Of a stretch of DNA of 64,000 nt, positions 26,561-34,462 are shown one piece after another. The translations under genes were made by a program, and so were the position numbers. The notes under the pieces are model-generated. The model was given only the letters and a program-made list of their open reading frames with translations, made no database searches and was not told where the DNA came from. This DNA is from Gemmatimonadota bacterium (GTDB lineage Bacteria; Gemmatimonadota; Gemmatimonadetes; Longimicrobiales; Gaopeijiaceae). The stretch's first letter is position 1. Every line of letters begins with the position of its first letter. The stretch covers positions 1-64,000 of the forward strand of contig JAWKQN010000009.1 in the NCBI GenBank assembly GCA_041390125.1. The letters are read 5' to 3'.

Positions 26561-28009
26561 TCAGCCGTCCACCGCCACCCAGACGCTCTTGGTCTGCGTG
26601 TACTTCTCCAGCGCGGACTGATAGCCCAGATCGCGACCGAAGCCGCTGGACTTGTAGCCCCCGAAGGGCGAGGCCGAGTCGTACTGGTTGTAGGTGTTGA
26701 CCCACACGGTGCCCGCCTGGAGCTCACGGGCCACGCGGTGGGCTTTACCCACGTCCCGGGTCCACACGCCGGCCGCGAGGCCGTAGATGGTCTCGTTGCC
26801 GATGCGCACGGCGTCCTCGACGTCCTCGAAGCGCAGGATGGACGCCACGGGGCCGAAGATCTCCTCGCGCGCGATGGTCATCCCGGGATCGACGTCCGCG
26901 AACGCGGTCGCGGTCACGAAGTTGCCCCGGCCGTCGACCGTGGCGCGCTCTCCGCCGCACACCAGACGCGCGCCTTCCCGCTTGCCGGCCTCCACGTACC
27001 CCAGCACGCGCTCGAGCTGCCGCTCGCTGACGATCGCGCCCACCCGGGTCTTGGAGTCCATCGGATCGCCGATGGTCATCGAGGCGGCGCGGGCGGCGAA
27101 GGCCTCGACGAAGTCGTCGTAGACCGACGCTTGCACGAGGATGCGGGAGCCGGCGGCGCAGACCTCGCCCTTGCCGTAGTAGATGCCGGTGGAGGCGCCG
27201 CGCACGGCCGCTTTCAGATCCGCGTCCGCGAAGACGATGTTGGGGCTCTTCCCGCCGAGCTCGAGCGACACCTTCTTGAGCGTGTCCGCCGCCGAGCGCA
27301 TCACGATCCGCCCCACTTCGGTGGAGCCGGTGAAGGCGATGGCGTCCACGTCCGGGTGCGCGACCAGCGCCGCTCCGGCCGTCTCGCCGTCTCCGGCCAA
27401 AACGTTCAGCACGCCGGGAGGGAAGCCCGCCTCGTGGGCCAGCTCGCCCAGGCGCAGCGCCGTGAGCGGCGTCTCCTCGGCCGGCTTCAGCACCACGGTG
27501 TTCCCGCAGGCCAGGGCCGGGGCCACCTTCCACGCCGCGAGCGACAGCGGGAAGTTCCACGGCACGATGATGCCCACCACGCCGACGGGCTCGCGTAGCG
27601 TGTAGTTGAGGAACGGCCCCGCCACAGGGATGGTGGCCCCCTGCACCTTGTCCGCGAGTCCCGCGAAGTAGCGGAAGTTCTCGACGATGCTGGGCAGGTC
27701 CACCTTCAACGACTCGAACAGCGGCTTTCCGTTGTCGGCCGTCTCCAGGCGCGCCAGCTCCTGCGCGTTTGCCTCGATGAGGTCCGACAGACGCCACAGC
27801 AGACGGCTGCGCTCGTGAGGATTCAGCGCCGCCCAGGGTCCGAGCGCCGACCGCGCGGACTGCACCGCGCGGTCGACGTCGGCGGCACCCGCGAACTGGA
27901 TCTCGGCGATGACCTCGTGCGTGGCCGGATTCACGTCCGCGACGGCGGAACCGTCGGTGGCGTCCGACCATTCCCCGCCGATCCAGAGCTGCGTGCGCAC
28001 ACCCTCCAT
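26561..28009 (-). CDS. Aldehyde dehydrogenase (NAD(P)-dependent)
   Basis: Protein of 482 residues of the ALDH superfamily, oxidising an aldehyde to its acid. Visible: IIVPWNFPLSLAAWKVAPAL (coenzyme loop), FTGSTEVG, LELGGKSPNIVF (general-base Glu) and KGEVCAAGSR (nucleophilic Cys, with Glu replacing the more common Gln before the Val). C-terminal GFGRDLGYQSALEKYTQTK is typical of betaine/phenylacetaldehyde-like members. It begins two bases after the hydratase stop and is the last gene of the TetR-controlled unit; the substrate aldehyde is not evident. Confidence 0.93.
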   Translation of the reverse strand: MEGVRTQLWIGGEWSDATDGSAVADVNPATHEVIAEIQFAGAADVDRAVQSARSALGPWAALNPHERSRLLWRLSDLIEANAQELARLETADNGKPLFESLKVDLPSIVENFRYFAGLADKVQGATIPVAGPFLNYTLREPVGVVGIIVPWNFPLSLAAWKVAPALACGNTVVLKPAEETPLTALRLGELAHEAGFPPGVLNVLAGDGETAGAALVAHPDVDAIAFTGSTEVGRIVMRSAADTLKKVSLELGGKSPNIVFADADLKAAVRGASTGIYYGKGEVCAAGSRILVQASVYDDFVEAFAARAASMTIGDPMDSKTRVGAIVSERQLERVLGYVEAGKREGARLVCGGERATVDGRGNFVTATAFADVDPGMTIAREEIFGPVASILRFEDVEDAVRIGNETIYGLAAGVWTRDVGKAHRVARELQAGTVWVNTYNQYDSASPFGGYKSSGFGRDLGYQSALEKYTQTKSVWVAVDG

Positions 28010-28011
28010 GT

Positions 28012-28812
28012 TCAGCGGCCCTGGAACTGCGGCGTGCGCTTCTGGACGTAGGCGTTGAGGCCTTCGCGCGCGTCCTCGCTCTGGAAGAGCTGCTGCTGCA
28101 GCTCGCGCTCGAGGGCCAGGGCCAGCTCGAAGGGCACCTCGGCGCCGGTCTGGACGGAGCGCTTGATGTTGCCCACCGCCTTCGAGGCCTTGTTGGGCGG
28201 CGTGAACTGCTTCGCGTACTCCATGATCTTCTCCATGAAGTCCGCGTGGCTCTCCGTCTCCCAGACCTGGTTGACGAGGCCCAGCTGCTCGGCCTTCTCG
28301 AAGTCGAAGGTCTCGCCCGTGGCCATGAGCTCGATGGCGCGCGACTTCCCGACGATGCGCACGAGCCGCTGGGTGCCACCCGTGCCGGGCAGCACGCCCA
28401 GCGTCACCTCGGGCAGGCCGCACTTGCCGGCGCCCTTGCGCGCGATGCGGAGGTCCGCCGCCATGGCGATCTCCAGTCCGCCGCCCACGGTGTGCCCGTT
28501 CAGCGCGGCGATGGTGAGCTTGGGCGTGTGCTCGAGGCGGTTGAGCGTCTCGTTCGCGTGCAGGCAGAAGCAGTACTTGAAGCCCGACGTGACCTCGGAC
28601 AGCATCTGGATGTTGGCGCCGGCGCTGAAGAACTTCTCGCCCTTGCCGGTGATCACGATCACCTGGACCGAGTCGTCGAAGCGCGCACGCACGATGGCCT
28701 CGTCCAGCTGGCGCATCATCTCGTGCGTGTAGGTGTTGGCCGGCGGGTCGTCCAGCGTCAGCAGGGCGACCCCGTCCTTGGCTTCGTAATGGACCAGCGT
28801 CTTGTCGCTCAT
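28012..28812 (-). CDS. Enoyl-CoA hydratase/isomerase
   Basis: Protein of 266 residues, crotonase family. KFFSAGANIQML and NGHTVGGGLEIAMAADL form the oxyanion hole; CGLPEVTLGVLPGTGGTQRL carries the catalytic Glu plus a Gly/Thr-rich loop. The unusually Phe/Cys-rich helix (GFKYCFCLHANETLNRLE) distinguishes it from the other two hydratases here. Its GAGGGA ribosome site overlaps the TetR stop, with a four-base gap, so it is translated from the TetR transcript. Confidence 0.9.
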   Translation of the reverse strand: MSDKTLVHYEAKDGVALLTLDDPPANTYTHEMMRQLDEAIVRARFDDSVQVIVITGKGEKFFSAGANIQMLSEVTSGFKYCFCLHANETLNRLEHTPKLTIAALNGHTVGGGLEIAMAADLRIARKGAGKCGLPEVTLGVLPGTGGTQRLVRIVGKSRAIELMATGETFDFEKAEQLGLVNQVWETESHADFMEKIMEYAKQFTPPNKASKAVGNIKRSVQTGAEVPFELALALERELQQQLFQSEDAREGLNAYVQKRTPQFQGR

Positions 28813-28816
28813 TCCC

Positions 28817-29476
28817 TCAGTCCTGTTGGTGCCGAGCGTCGGCGTGGAAGAAAGCTGCGCTTGATACCCCACCGCGTTCCGGCGTCGGGACCTCGTCGGG
28901 GCCCAGGAAGCCCTGGAGGAACAGCGTGAGCAGCTGCTCCGCCAGCGTGGCGCCGTCGGGATCGCGGTCGGGGCGATACCAGGTGTAGATCCAGTTGAGC
29001 TGGCCGAACAACGCGAAGGTCGCGAGACGGATCGCCTCGGGCCCCCGCTCGGGCGCCAGGGCCTGCAGGCACTCGCCCACGAGCGCCACGTAGCGGCGCT
29101 TGAGCGCGCGGACCGGAGCGCTCGATGCCGCCGGCAGCGCGTCCGCTTCGTGGGAGAGCACCTTCATCTGCGCCATGTTGTCGACGAAGAAGCGGACGTG
29201 GTTGGAGACCACCCGCGCCAGCCGGTCCCGCGGGGGCAGCGGCGCCTCCAGGTCCTCCTCCAGTCGGGCCAGCAACGTCTCGAAGGCGTGCGTCTGGATG
29301 AGGAGGAGCAGCTCCTCCTTGCTCCGGAAGTAGTAGTAGAGCCCGGAGAGGCTGACGCCCGTGGCGGCGGAGACGTCGCGCATGGAGGCCTGGTGGAACC
29401 CTTTCCCGGCGAACACCTCCGCCGAGCGGTGGAGGATGTGGGCCAGCTTGTCGTCGTAGCGGGTGCGGGCGTCCAC
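28817..29476 (-). CDS. TetR-family transcriptional regulator
   Basis: Protein of 219 residues from a GTG with GGAG upstream. The N-terminal HTH (about 10-57) reads FAGKGFHQASMRDVSAATG then SLSGLYYYFRSKEELL, the TetR consensus; the C-terminal ligand domain (about 75-195) has QLNWIYTWYRPDRD and ends in a variable tail. It leads the operon TetR-hydratase-aldehyde dehydrogenase, and a perfect 18-base palindrome lies 16 bases before the start, so autorepression relieved by an acyl-CoA or related ligand is likely. Ligand inferred from neighbours only. Confidence 0.92.
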   Translation of the reverse strand: MDARTRYDDKLAHILHRSAEVFAGKGFHQASMRDVSAATGVSLSGLYYYFRSKEELLLLIQTHAFETLLARLEEDLEAPLPPRDRLARVVSNHVRFFVDNMAQMKVLSHEADALPAASSAPVRALKRRYVALVGECLQALAPERGPEAIRLATFALFGQLNWIYTWYRPDRDPDGATLAEQLLTLFLQGFLGPDEVPTPERGGVSSAAFFHADARHQQD

Positions 29477-29492
29477 GCGGCTCCGGCAGGGT

Positions 29493-29510
29493 TTCGGACG
29501 ATCGTCCGAA
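29493..29510. promoter_or_regulatory. Perfect 18-base palindrome, probable TetR operator
   Basis: TTCGGACGATCGTCCGAA is identical on both strands. It lies 16 bases upstream of the TetR GTG. On the minus strand TTGACC (29541-29536) with a 17-base spacer and CACGTT (29518-29513) precede it, so a bound repressor would sit on the transcription start. No second copy was noticed in the window. Confidence 0.75.
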
Positions 29511-29601
29511 CGAACGTGGCCGATCCCGGGGCGGCGGTCAAGCGAAATGCCCGACGCGGGCGGCGGGGGGCGCCGGGGAGGCCCCGGGGCCGGCGGCGCG
29601 C

Positions 29602-29607
29602 TATCTT
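29602..29607 (+). promoter_or_regulatory. -10 element next to a start codon (possible leaderless transcript)
   Basis: TATCTT ends seven bases before the ATG at 29615, the distance from a -10 to a transcription start. No ribosome site fits between them and no clear -35 is seen. This suggests a leaderless mRNA for the lipoprotein-NfeD-FloA unit. Confidence 0.4.
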
Positions 29608-29614
29608 GCCACGC

Positions 29615-30343
29615 ATGTCGATCCACGGGAGACCCCGTGCGGCCCGGTGCCGTTGGATCCTGCTGCCGCTCCTGGCGGCGGCCCTCCTGGCGTCGGGGTG
29701 CGCCGACGCGACCGCCCCGGGCCTGGATGGGGAGGGTCTGGCGGCATTCCCGCTCCCGATCCCGACCCTTCCCACGGTGGCGGCCGAGCTGGGCGAGGCG
29801 CCCGACCTGGCCCGGGCCCGAGCCCTCTGGGCGGACTCCTGGGGGGCCGGCGCGGCCGACCCCGAGGGGCTCCGGGCCGAGGCGCGGCGGATCGTGGCGG
29901 ATCGGGCGGCCGCCGGGCGCGACGCGCTCCAGCTGACGGCGGACCGCGCCCAGCTCCGCTCCGCCACCGCGGAGCTTCGCGGGCTCCTGGGGGACGCGTC
30001 GGCGCTCGAGGACCACCTGTCGGCGGTCGACGCCCGTGTGGGGGCGTCCGAGCAGGTGGAGGGGGTCCAGGCCCTGGAGCGCGTCCTGGAGGCCTCGGAC
30101 CGGCTCCTGAGCGTGCCGCTCCCCGCGCTGACGGAGGGGCTCCTGACGTGCCCGGCCGCGGCCCCGAGAAGAAACGCCGGCCCTGGTGCGTATCCGGAGA
30201 TATGGCAGACGCGGGCCCTGCATCTCCAGACCGGAGCGCGGCAGGCGCTCGCCGAGGGTGACCTCCAGGTGGCGGTCCGCAGGGCCTGGTACGGGTGCCG
30301 GCTGCTCAGCCGTCCGCCCGGGCCGGGCTCCGGGCCCCGGTAG
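29615..30343 (+). CDS. Lipoprotein of unknown function
   Basis: Protein of 242 residues with a lipoprotein signal peptide: basic N-terminus, hydrophobic core and lipobox LASGC with Cys29. The mature part is mostly charged alpha-helix (about 60-185), rich in Ala, Arg, Glu and Leu with heptad-like spacing, then a Cys-containing C-terminal segment (LLTCPAAAP and WYGCRLL) that could form a disulfide. No family recognised. It ends nine bases before nfeD, so it is probably part of the same membrane-protease/flotillin operon. Very high GC and long Arg/Ala runs make the exact frame worth testing, but signal peptide and spacing support it. Confidence 0.65.
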   Translation: MSIHGRPRAARCRWILLPLLAAALLASGCADATAPGLDGEGLAAFPLPIPTLPTVAAELGEAPDLARARALWADSWGAGAADPEGLRAEARRIVADRAAAGRDALQLTADRAQLRSATAELRGLLGDASALEDHLSAVDARVGASEQVEGVQALERVLEASDRLLSVPLPALTEGLLTCPAAAPRRNAGPGAYPEIWQTRALHLQTGARQALAEGDLQVAVRRAWYGCRLLSRPPGPGSGPR

Positions 30344-30352
30344 AAGACTTCC

Positions 30353-31681
30353 ATGACACGCTCCACGGCGTTCCCGCTTCTCCTCCTGATGGCGGGCGCA
30401 GTCGCCGCACCCGCTCTCCAGGCCCAGGCCGTCGTCCGCGTTCCCGTGACCGGTACGGTCGAGCTGGGGCTGGCGCCGTTCATCGAACGCGCCGTCCACG
30501 AGGCCGAGGCCGCCGGCGCCCGGGCCGTCGTGCTGGACATCGACACCCCGGGCGGCCGCGTGGACGCGGCCGAGCGCATCGCCGATGCCGTGCGCGACAC
30601 CGAGGTGCCCGTCTACGCGTTCGTCAATCGCCGTGCCTTCTCGGCCGGCGCCCTGATCGCGCTGGCGACCGACCGCGTCTACATGCTGCCGGGCTCCGTC
30701 ATCGGGGCGGCGACGCCCGTCGGTGGCACGGGCGAGAAGGCTCCCGAGAAGATCGTCTCGGCCATGCGTAGCGAGATGCGCGCGCTGGCGGAGGAGCACG
30801 GGCTGGACCCGCGCGTGGCCGAGGCCATGGTGGACGAGGAGATCGAGATCGAGGGCGTGATCGAGCGCGGCAAGCTGCTCACGCTCACGACGGCCGAGGC
30901 GGAGGCCCTGGGCTACGCGGAGCAGGTGGAGAGCTGGGACGCCCTGGTCGTCGCGGTCGGGGGCTCGGCCACGACCCCGGTCCAGGACGTCCAGACCAAT
31001 TGGGCGGAGAAGCTGGTGCGCGTGCTGACGCACCCCGCCGTCGCTCCCTTCCTGCTGTCCATCGGGTTCCTGGGCCTCCTGGTCGAGATCAAGACGCCCG
31101 GTCTGGGGCTCGGGGGGGCGGCGGGTTTCCTGGCGCTTTCGCTGTTCTTCGGCTCGCACCTCATCCTGGGGCTGGCCGGCTGGGAGGACATGCTGGTGTT
31201 CGGGCTGGGCGTGGTGCTGCTCGCCGTCGAAGCGTTCGTCCTGCCCGGCTTCGGGATCTTCGGGGTGCTGGGCATCGGTGGGGTGGCCGCCGGGCTCTAC
31301 ATGAGCATGCTGGGCTCCTTCCCCACCACGGCGGACCTCGCGCAGGCCACCGGCGTGCTGGGCGCCTCGGTCATCATGATGGTCGTGACGGGGTGGGCGC
31401 TCCTGCGCCGTATCCCGACGAGCGGTCGCCTGGCCCGGCGCGGCATCCTGCTCGAGACGGAGACCGACCGCTCGCTCGGCTACATCTCGGCGGCCGTGCG
31501 CGCCGACCTGATCGGACGCGAGGGCGTGGCCGACACCGATCTGCGCCCCACCGGCGCCGGTCTGTTCGGGGACGAGCGCATCGACGTGGTTTCGGAGACG
31601 GGATGGATCCCCCGGGGCGGACGCATCCGCGTCGTCCAGTCCCAGGGCTACAGACACGTGGTACGCGGGATCACGGAGTAA
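30353..31681 (+). CDS. NfeD-family membrane serine protease (long form)
   Basis: Protein of 442 residues. Signal peptide, then a ClpP-like periplasmic domain (about 28-225) with LDIDTPGGRVDAA, the nucleophile Ser97 in RRAFSAGALIALA and Lys129/Lys133 as candidates for the dyad partner; four or five membrane helices (about 235-360); and a C-terminal OB-fold (about 375-440). Long NfeD proteins cleave membrane proteins and are almost always encoded beside a SPFH protein, as here two bases later. The lipoprotein upstream may be a partner. Confidence 0.92.
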   Translation: MTRSTAFPLLLLMAGAVAAPALQAQAVVRVPVTGTVELGLAPFIERAVHEAEAAGARAVVLDIDTPGGRVDAAERIADAVRDTEVPVYAFVNRRAFSAGALIALATDRVYMLPGSVIGAATPVGGTGEKAPEKIVSAMRSEMRALAEEHGLDPRVAEAMVDEEIEIEGVIERGKLLTLTTAEAEALGYAEQVESWDALVVAVGGSATTPVQDVQTNWAEKLVRVLTHPAVAPFLLSIGFLGLLVEIKTPGLGLGGAAGFLALSLFFGSHLILGLAGWEDMLVFGLGVVLLAVEAFVLPGFGIFGVLGIGGVAAGLYMSMLGSFPTTADLAQATGVLGASVIMMVVTGWALLRRIPTSGRLARRGILLETETDRSLGYISAAVRADLIGREGVADTDLRPTGAGLFGDERIDVVSETGWIPRGGRIRVVQSQGYRHVVRGITE

Positions 31682-31683
31682 CG

Positions 31684-32685
31684 ATGGGCGACGAGCTGTT
31701 CTTCGCATCGACGATCCTCGCCGCCGTGGCGGCGGTCGTCCTGGTGGCGATCCTGTTCTGGGCCATCCCGGTGAAGCTGTGGCTGGAGGCCATCTTCTCC
31801 GGCGTGCGCGTCGGGATCGGCCAGTTGGTGGGGATGCGGCTCCGGCGGGTGAACCCCGCCGCGGTGGTGCGCCCGCTCATCTCGGCCACCAAGGCCGGGC
31901 TGCCGCTCAACTCGCACGAGCTCGAGGCGCATTACCTCGCGGGGGGCGACGTCGAGCGCGTGGTGCGGGCGCTGATCAGCGCCGACAAGGCCAACATCGA
32001 CCTGTCCTTCCAGCAGGCCGCGGCCATCGACCTCGCGGGCCGTGACGTCTTCGAGGCCGTGCAGGTGTCCGTGAACCCCAAGGTGATTACCACGCCGCGC
32101 GTGGCCGCCATGGCCAAGGACGGCATCCAGCTCATCGCCATCGCGCGCGTCACGGTGCGCGCCAACATCAACCGCCTCGTCGGCGGTGCAGGGGAGGAGA
32201 CCATCGTCGCCCGCGTGGGCGAGGGCATCGTGTCGAACATCGGCTCTGCCGAGTCCCACAAGGCCGTGCTCGAGAACCCGGACAACATCTCCAAGACCGT
32301 GCTGGCCAAGGGCCTCGATTCCGGCACGGCGTTCGAGATCCTCTCCATCGACATCGCCGACGTGGACGTGGGCAAGAACATCGGCGCCGAGCTGCAGACG
32401 GATCAGGCCGAGGCGGACAAGCGCATCGCGCAGGCCAAGGCCGAGGAGCGTCACGCCATGGCGCTGGCGCAGGAGCAGGAGATGCGCGCCAAGGTGCAGG
32501 AGATGCGTGCGGAGCTGGTGGCCGCCGAGTCCAAGGTGCCGCTGGCGATCGCCGAGGCCTTCCGGAGCGGCAACCTCGGCGTCATGGACTACGTGCGCTA
32601 CCGGAACGTCCAGGCCGACACCGAGATGCGCGCGGCCATCGCGGGTGGGGACTCCAACGACGGGCCGGCGTCGCCGGTCGGTTGA
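31684..32685 (+). CDS. floA: Flotillin-like protein FloA (YqfA/SPFH family)
   Basis: Protein of 333 residues with an N-terminal membrane hairpin (about 7-29), the SPFH/PHB domain (about 50-200: LPLNSHELEAHYLAGGDVERV, VSVNPKVITTPRVAAMAKDGI) and an Ala/Glu/Gln-rich coiled coil (about 225-305). FloA organises functional membrane microdomains and stabilises signalling and secretion complexes. It starts two bases after the nfeD stop; the stop is shared with the next gene start. Confidence 0.95.
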   Translation: MGDELFFASTILAAVAAVVLVAILFWAIPVKLWLEAIFSGVRVGIGQLVGMRLRRVNPAAVVRPLISATKAGLPLNSHELEAHYLAGGDVERVVRALISADKANIDLSFQQAAAIDLAGRDVFEAVQVSVNPKVITTPRVAAMAKDGIQLIAIARVTVRANINRLVGGAGEETIVARVGEGIVSNIGSAESHKAVLENPDNISKTVLAKGLDSGTAFEILSIDIADVDVGKNIGAELQTDQAEADKRIAQAKAEERHAMALAQEQEMRAKVQEMRAELVAAESKVPLAIAEAFRSGNLGVMDYVRYRNVQADTEMRAAIAGGDSNDGPASPVG

Positions 32686-33443
32686 TGCCCGCCGAGGATC
32701 TGATCCCACTCGTCTTCTTCGCGATCGCCTGGATCATGGCGGTCGTGGGGAACCAGAAGAAGCGGCGCCAGCGACGTCAGGGCGGCGCGCGTCCCGGCGC
32801 GGAGGAGCCCGAGGCGCGGCCGCGGCCGCAGGCGCGCACCCGGGTGGAGCCAAGGCCGCCGGTGCGTCCGGGCGAGCGCGAGGACGGGCCCCCCGCGCCC
32901 CGTCGCGCCCGCGACCTCATCCCCAAGGACCTGTGGGAGGAGATCGAGGCGCTGGCGCAGGGAAGGGCGCGACCCGCGCCCGAGACGCCGCCCGAGACGG
33001 TGCGCCTGCCTCCACCGCCGCCGGTGGCCGTGCCGGAGTCCGCCCGCCCGCGAAAACTCCCGGTCCCCAAGTCCCCGCGGCCGCGCTCGCTGCCCGTGCC
33101 CACGTCGCCGTCGGGCGGGCGCAGCATCGACGCGCTACCGGAGGCGATCTCCCTGGAGCCGCTGGATCCGCGACCGCTCCCGACGCGCGGCGGCGTCGCG
33201 ACCGGCCTCCCCGAGGTCGCTCGTCCCCTGCCCGAGGTCGAGAGCATCCCCACGCTCGGGCGTCGGCGCCCGCGGCGGGACGCCCCGGCGTTGCATCGCG
33301 AGCTGGGGCTCCACGATCCGGACGCGGCCCGCAAGGCCATGATCCTGCGCGAGGTGCTGGGGCCCCCGCTCGGGCTGCGGGACACGGGCGTCGGGCCGCC
33401 GGGCGCCAACGCGGACGGTGGTGGCGAGGGCGGAGCGCGCTAG
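32685..33443 (+). CDS. Proline/arginine-rich membrane-anchored protein of unknown function
   Basis: Protein of 252 residues from the ATG at 32685 (TGATG overlap with floA; a TTG one codon earlier is possible). One N-terminal helix (about 6-22, IPLVFFAIAWIMAVVGN) is followed by a strongly basic KKRRQRR stretch, a long disordered Pro/Arg/Glu region, and a conserved-looking C-terminal helix DPDAARKAMILREVLGPP (about 210-227). Tight coupling to floA suggests it works with the flotillin assembly. Its stop codon interlocks with that of apbE on the other strand in a shared CTAG. Confidence 0.7.
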   Translation: MPAEDLIPLVFFAIAWIMAVVGNQKKRRQRRQGGARPGAEEPEARPRPQARTRVEPRPPVRPGEREDGPPAPRRARDLIPKDLWEEIEALAQGRARPAPETPPETVRLPPPPPVAVPESARPRKLPVPKSPRPRSLPVPTSPSGGRSIDALPEAISLEPLDPRPLPTRGGVATGLPEVARPLPEVESIPTLGRRRPRRDAPALHRELGLHDPDAARKAMILREVLGPPLGLRDTGVGPPGANADGGGEGGAR

Positions 33444-34462
33444 CCGCTCTCCCCCGCGCGGCGTCCGAAGCCGGCGGTCCGCCGGACCTCGCCGCCCTTG
33501 GTGACCAGCAGGCCCTCGACGCCCGGCAGGCGCGCCAGCAGGGCCAGGCCCTCCACCGGACCCAGCACGAGCACCGCGGTCGACAGCGCGTCCGCATCCT
33601 GGGCGGTGGGCGCGATGACGCTCGCGCTGCTCACCGCGGCCGGGGAGCGGCCGGTGCGCGGATCCAGGATGTGGTGGGCCGAGCGGTCGCCCGTGAACGC
33701 CTGCAGGTAGTCCCCCGAGGTGGCCACGGCGCCCTCCCCGAGCGCGATGCGGTCCACGGCAGCCCTGCCGGACCCATCGGCCACGGCCACCTGCCACGGC
33801 TCGGTCCGCAGGCGAGCGCCGCCGCCGGCCATGTCGCCTCCGGCGTCCACCAGCACGCGCTCCGCCCCGGCCTCGACGAGCCGCGCCACCGTCCGATCCA
33901 CGACGTAGCCCTTGGCGATCCCGTCCAGCGTCACGGCCATGCCTGGCCGCAGGAGCGACACGCGCTCCGGTGTGACCTCGAGCGCGCGGTGATCGACGCG
34001 GGCGCAGGCGTCCGCCACCTCGTCATGCGTCGGCGCCCGGCCCGCGCCGTAGCAGCGTTGATGGAGGCGTAGCAGTGGGAGGACCGTGGGATCGAAGGCG
34101 CCGTCCGTCTCCGCCGACCAGCGGCGCGCGGACTCGAGCACGCGCACGAGCGCCTGCGGCGGGTCCACCAGGACGCCGGTCCGGTTGAGGCGGGCCAGCG
34201 CGGACGTGGGTCGGTGCCGGCTCAGCGCGTCCTCCAGCGCGTCGATGCCGGCGAACGCGCCGGTCAGGACGGTGCGGGCCTCGTCCGGGTCCGGGTGGAT
34301 GAGCGTGAGTGTGACCAGGGTGCCGAGCGCGGGCCGCGTCTCGCGGACCCGGTGCAGACGGGCGCGGCGCAGCACGCTGCCGCCCATGCCCAGCGTCAGG
34401 CCGACGGCGGCGGTGATGCGGAGCGCGTCGCGTCGGGACGGAGGCCGCCGCTCAACCGACAT
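33440..34462 (-). CDS. apbE: FAD:protein FMN transferase ApbE
   Basis: Protein of 340 residues with a twin-arginine-like N-terminus (SRRDALRITAAVGLTLG), so it probably acts outside the cytoplasm. ApbE attaches FMN from FAD covalently to a Thr or Ser in NqrC/RnfG/NosR-type domains. Family motifs: LDGIAKGYVVDR, VDAGGDMAGGG (metal site), GAVATSGDY and HHILDPRTGRSP. The acceptor is evidently the FMN-binding protein encoded directly upstream, with which it overlaps by 11 bases. Confidence 0.93.
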   Translation of the reverse strand: MSVERRPPSRRDALRITAAVGLTLGMGGSVLRRARLHRVRETRPALGTLVTLTLIHPDPDEARTVLTGAFAGIDALEDALSRHRPTSALARLNRTGVLVDPPQALVRVLESARRWSAETDGAFDPTVLPLLRLHQRCYGAGRAPTHDEVADACARVDHRALEVTPERVSLLRPGMAVTLDGIAKGYVVDRTVARLVEAGAERVLVDAGGDMAGGGARLRTEPWQVAVADGSGRAAVDRIALGEGAVATSGDYLQAFTGDRSAHHILDPRTGRSPAAVSSASVIAPTAQDADALSTAVLVLGPVEGLALLARLPGVEGLLVTKGGEVRRTAGFGRRAGESG

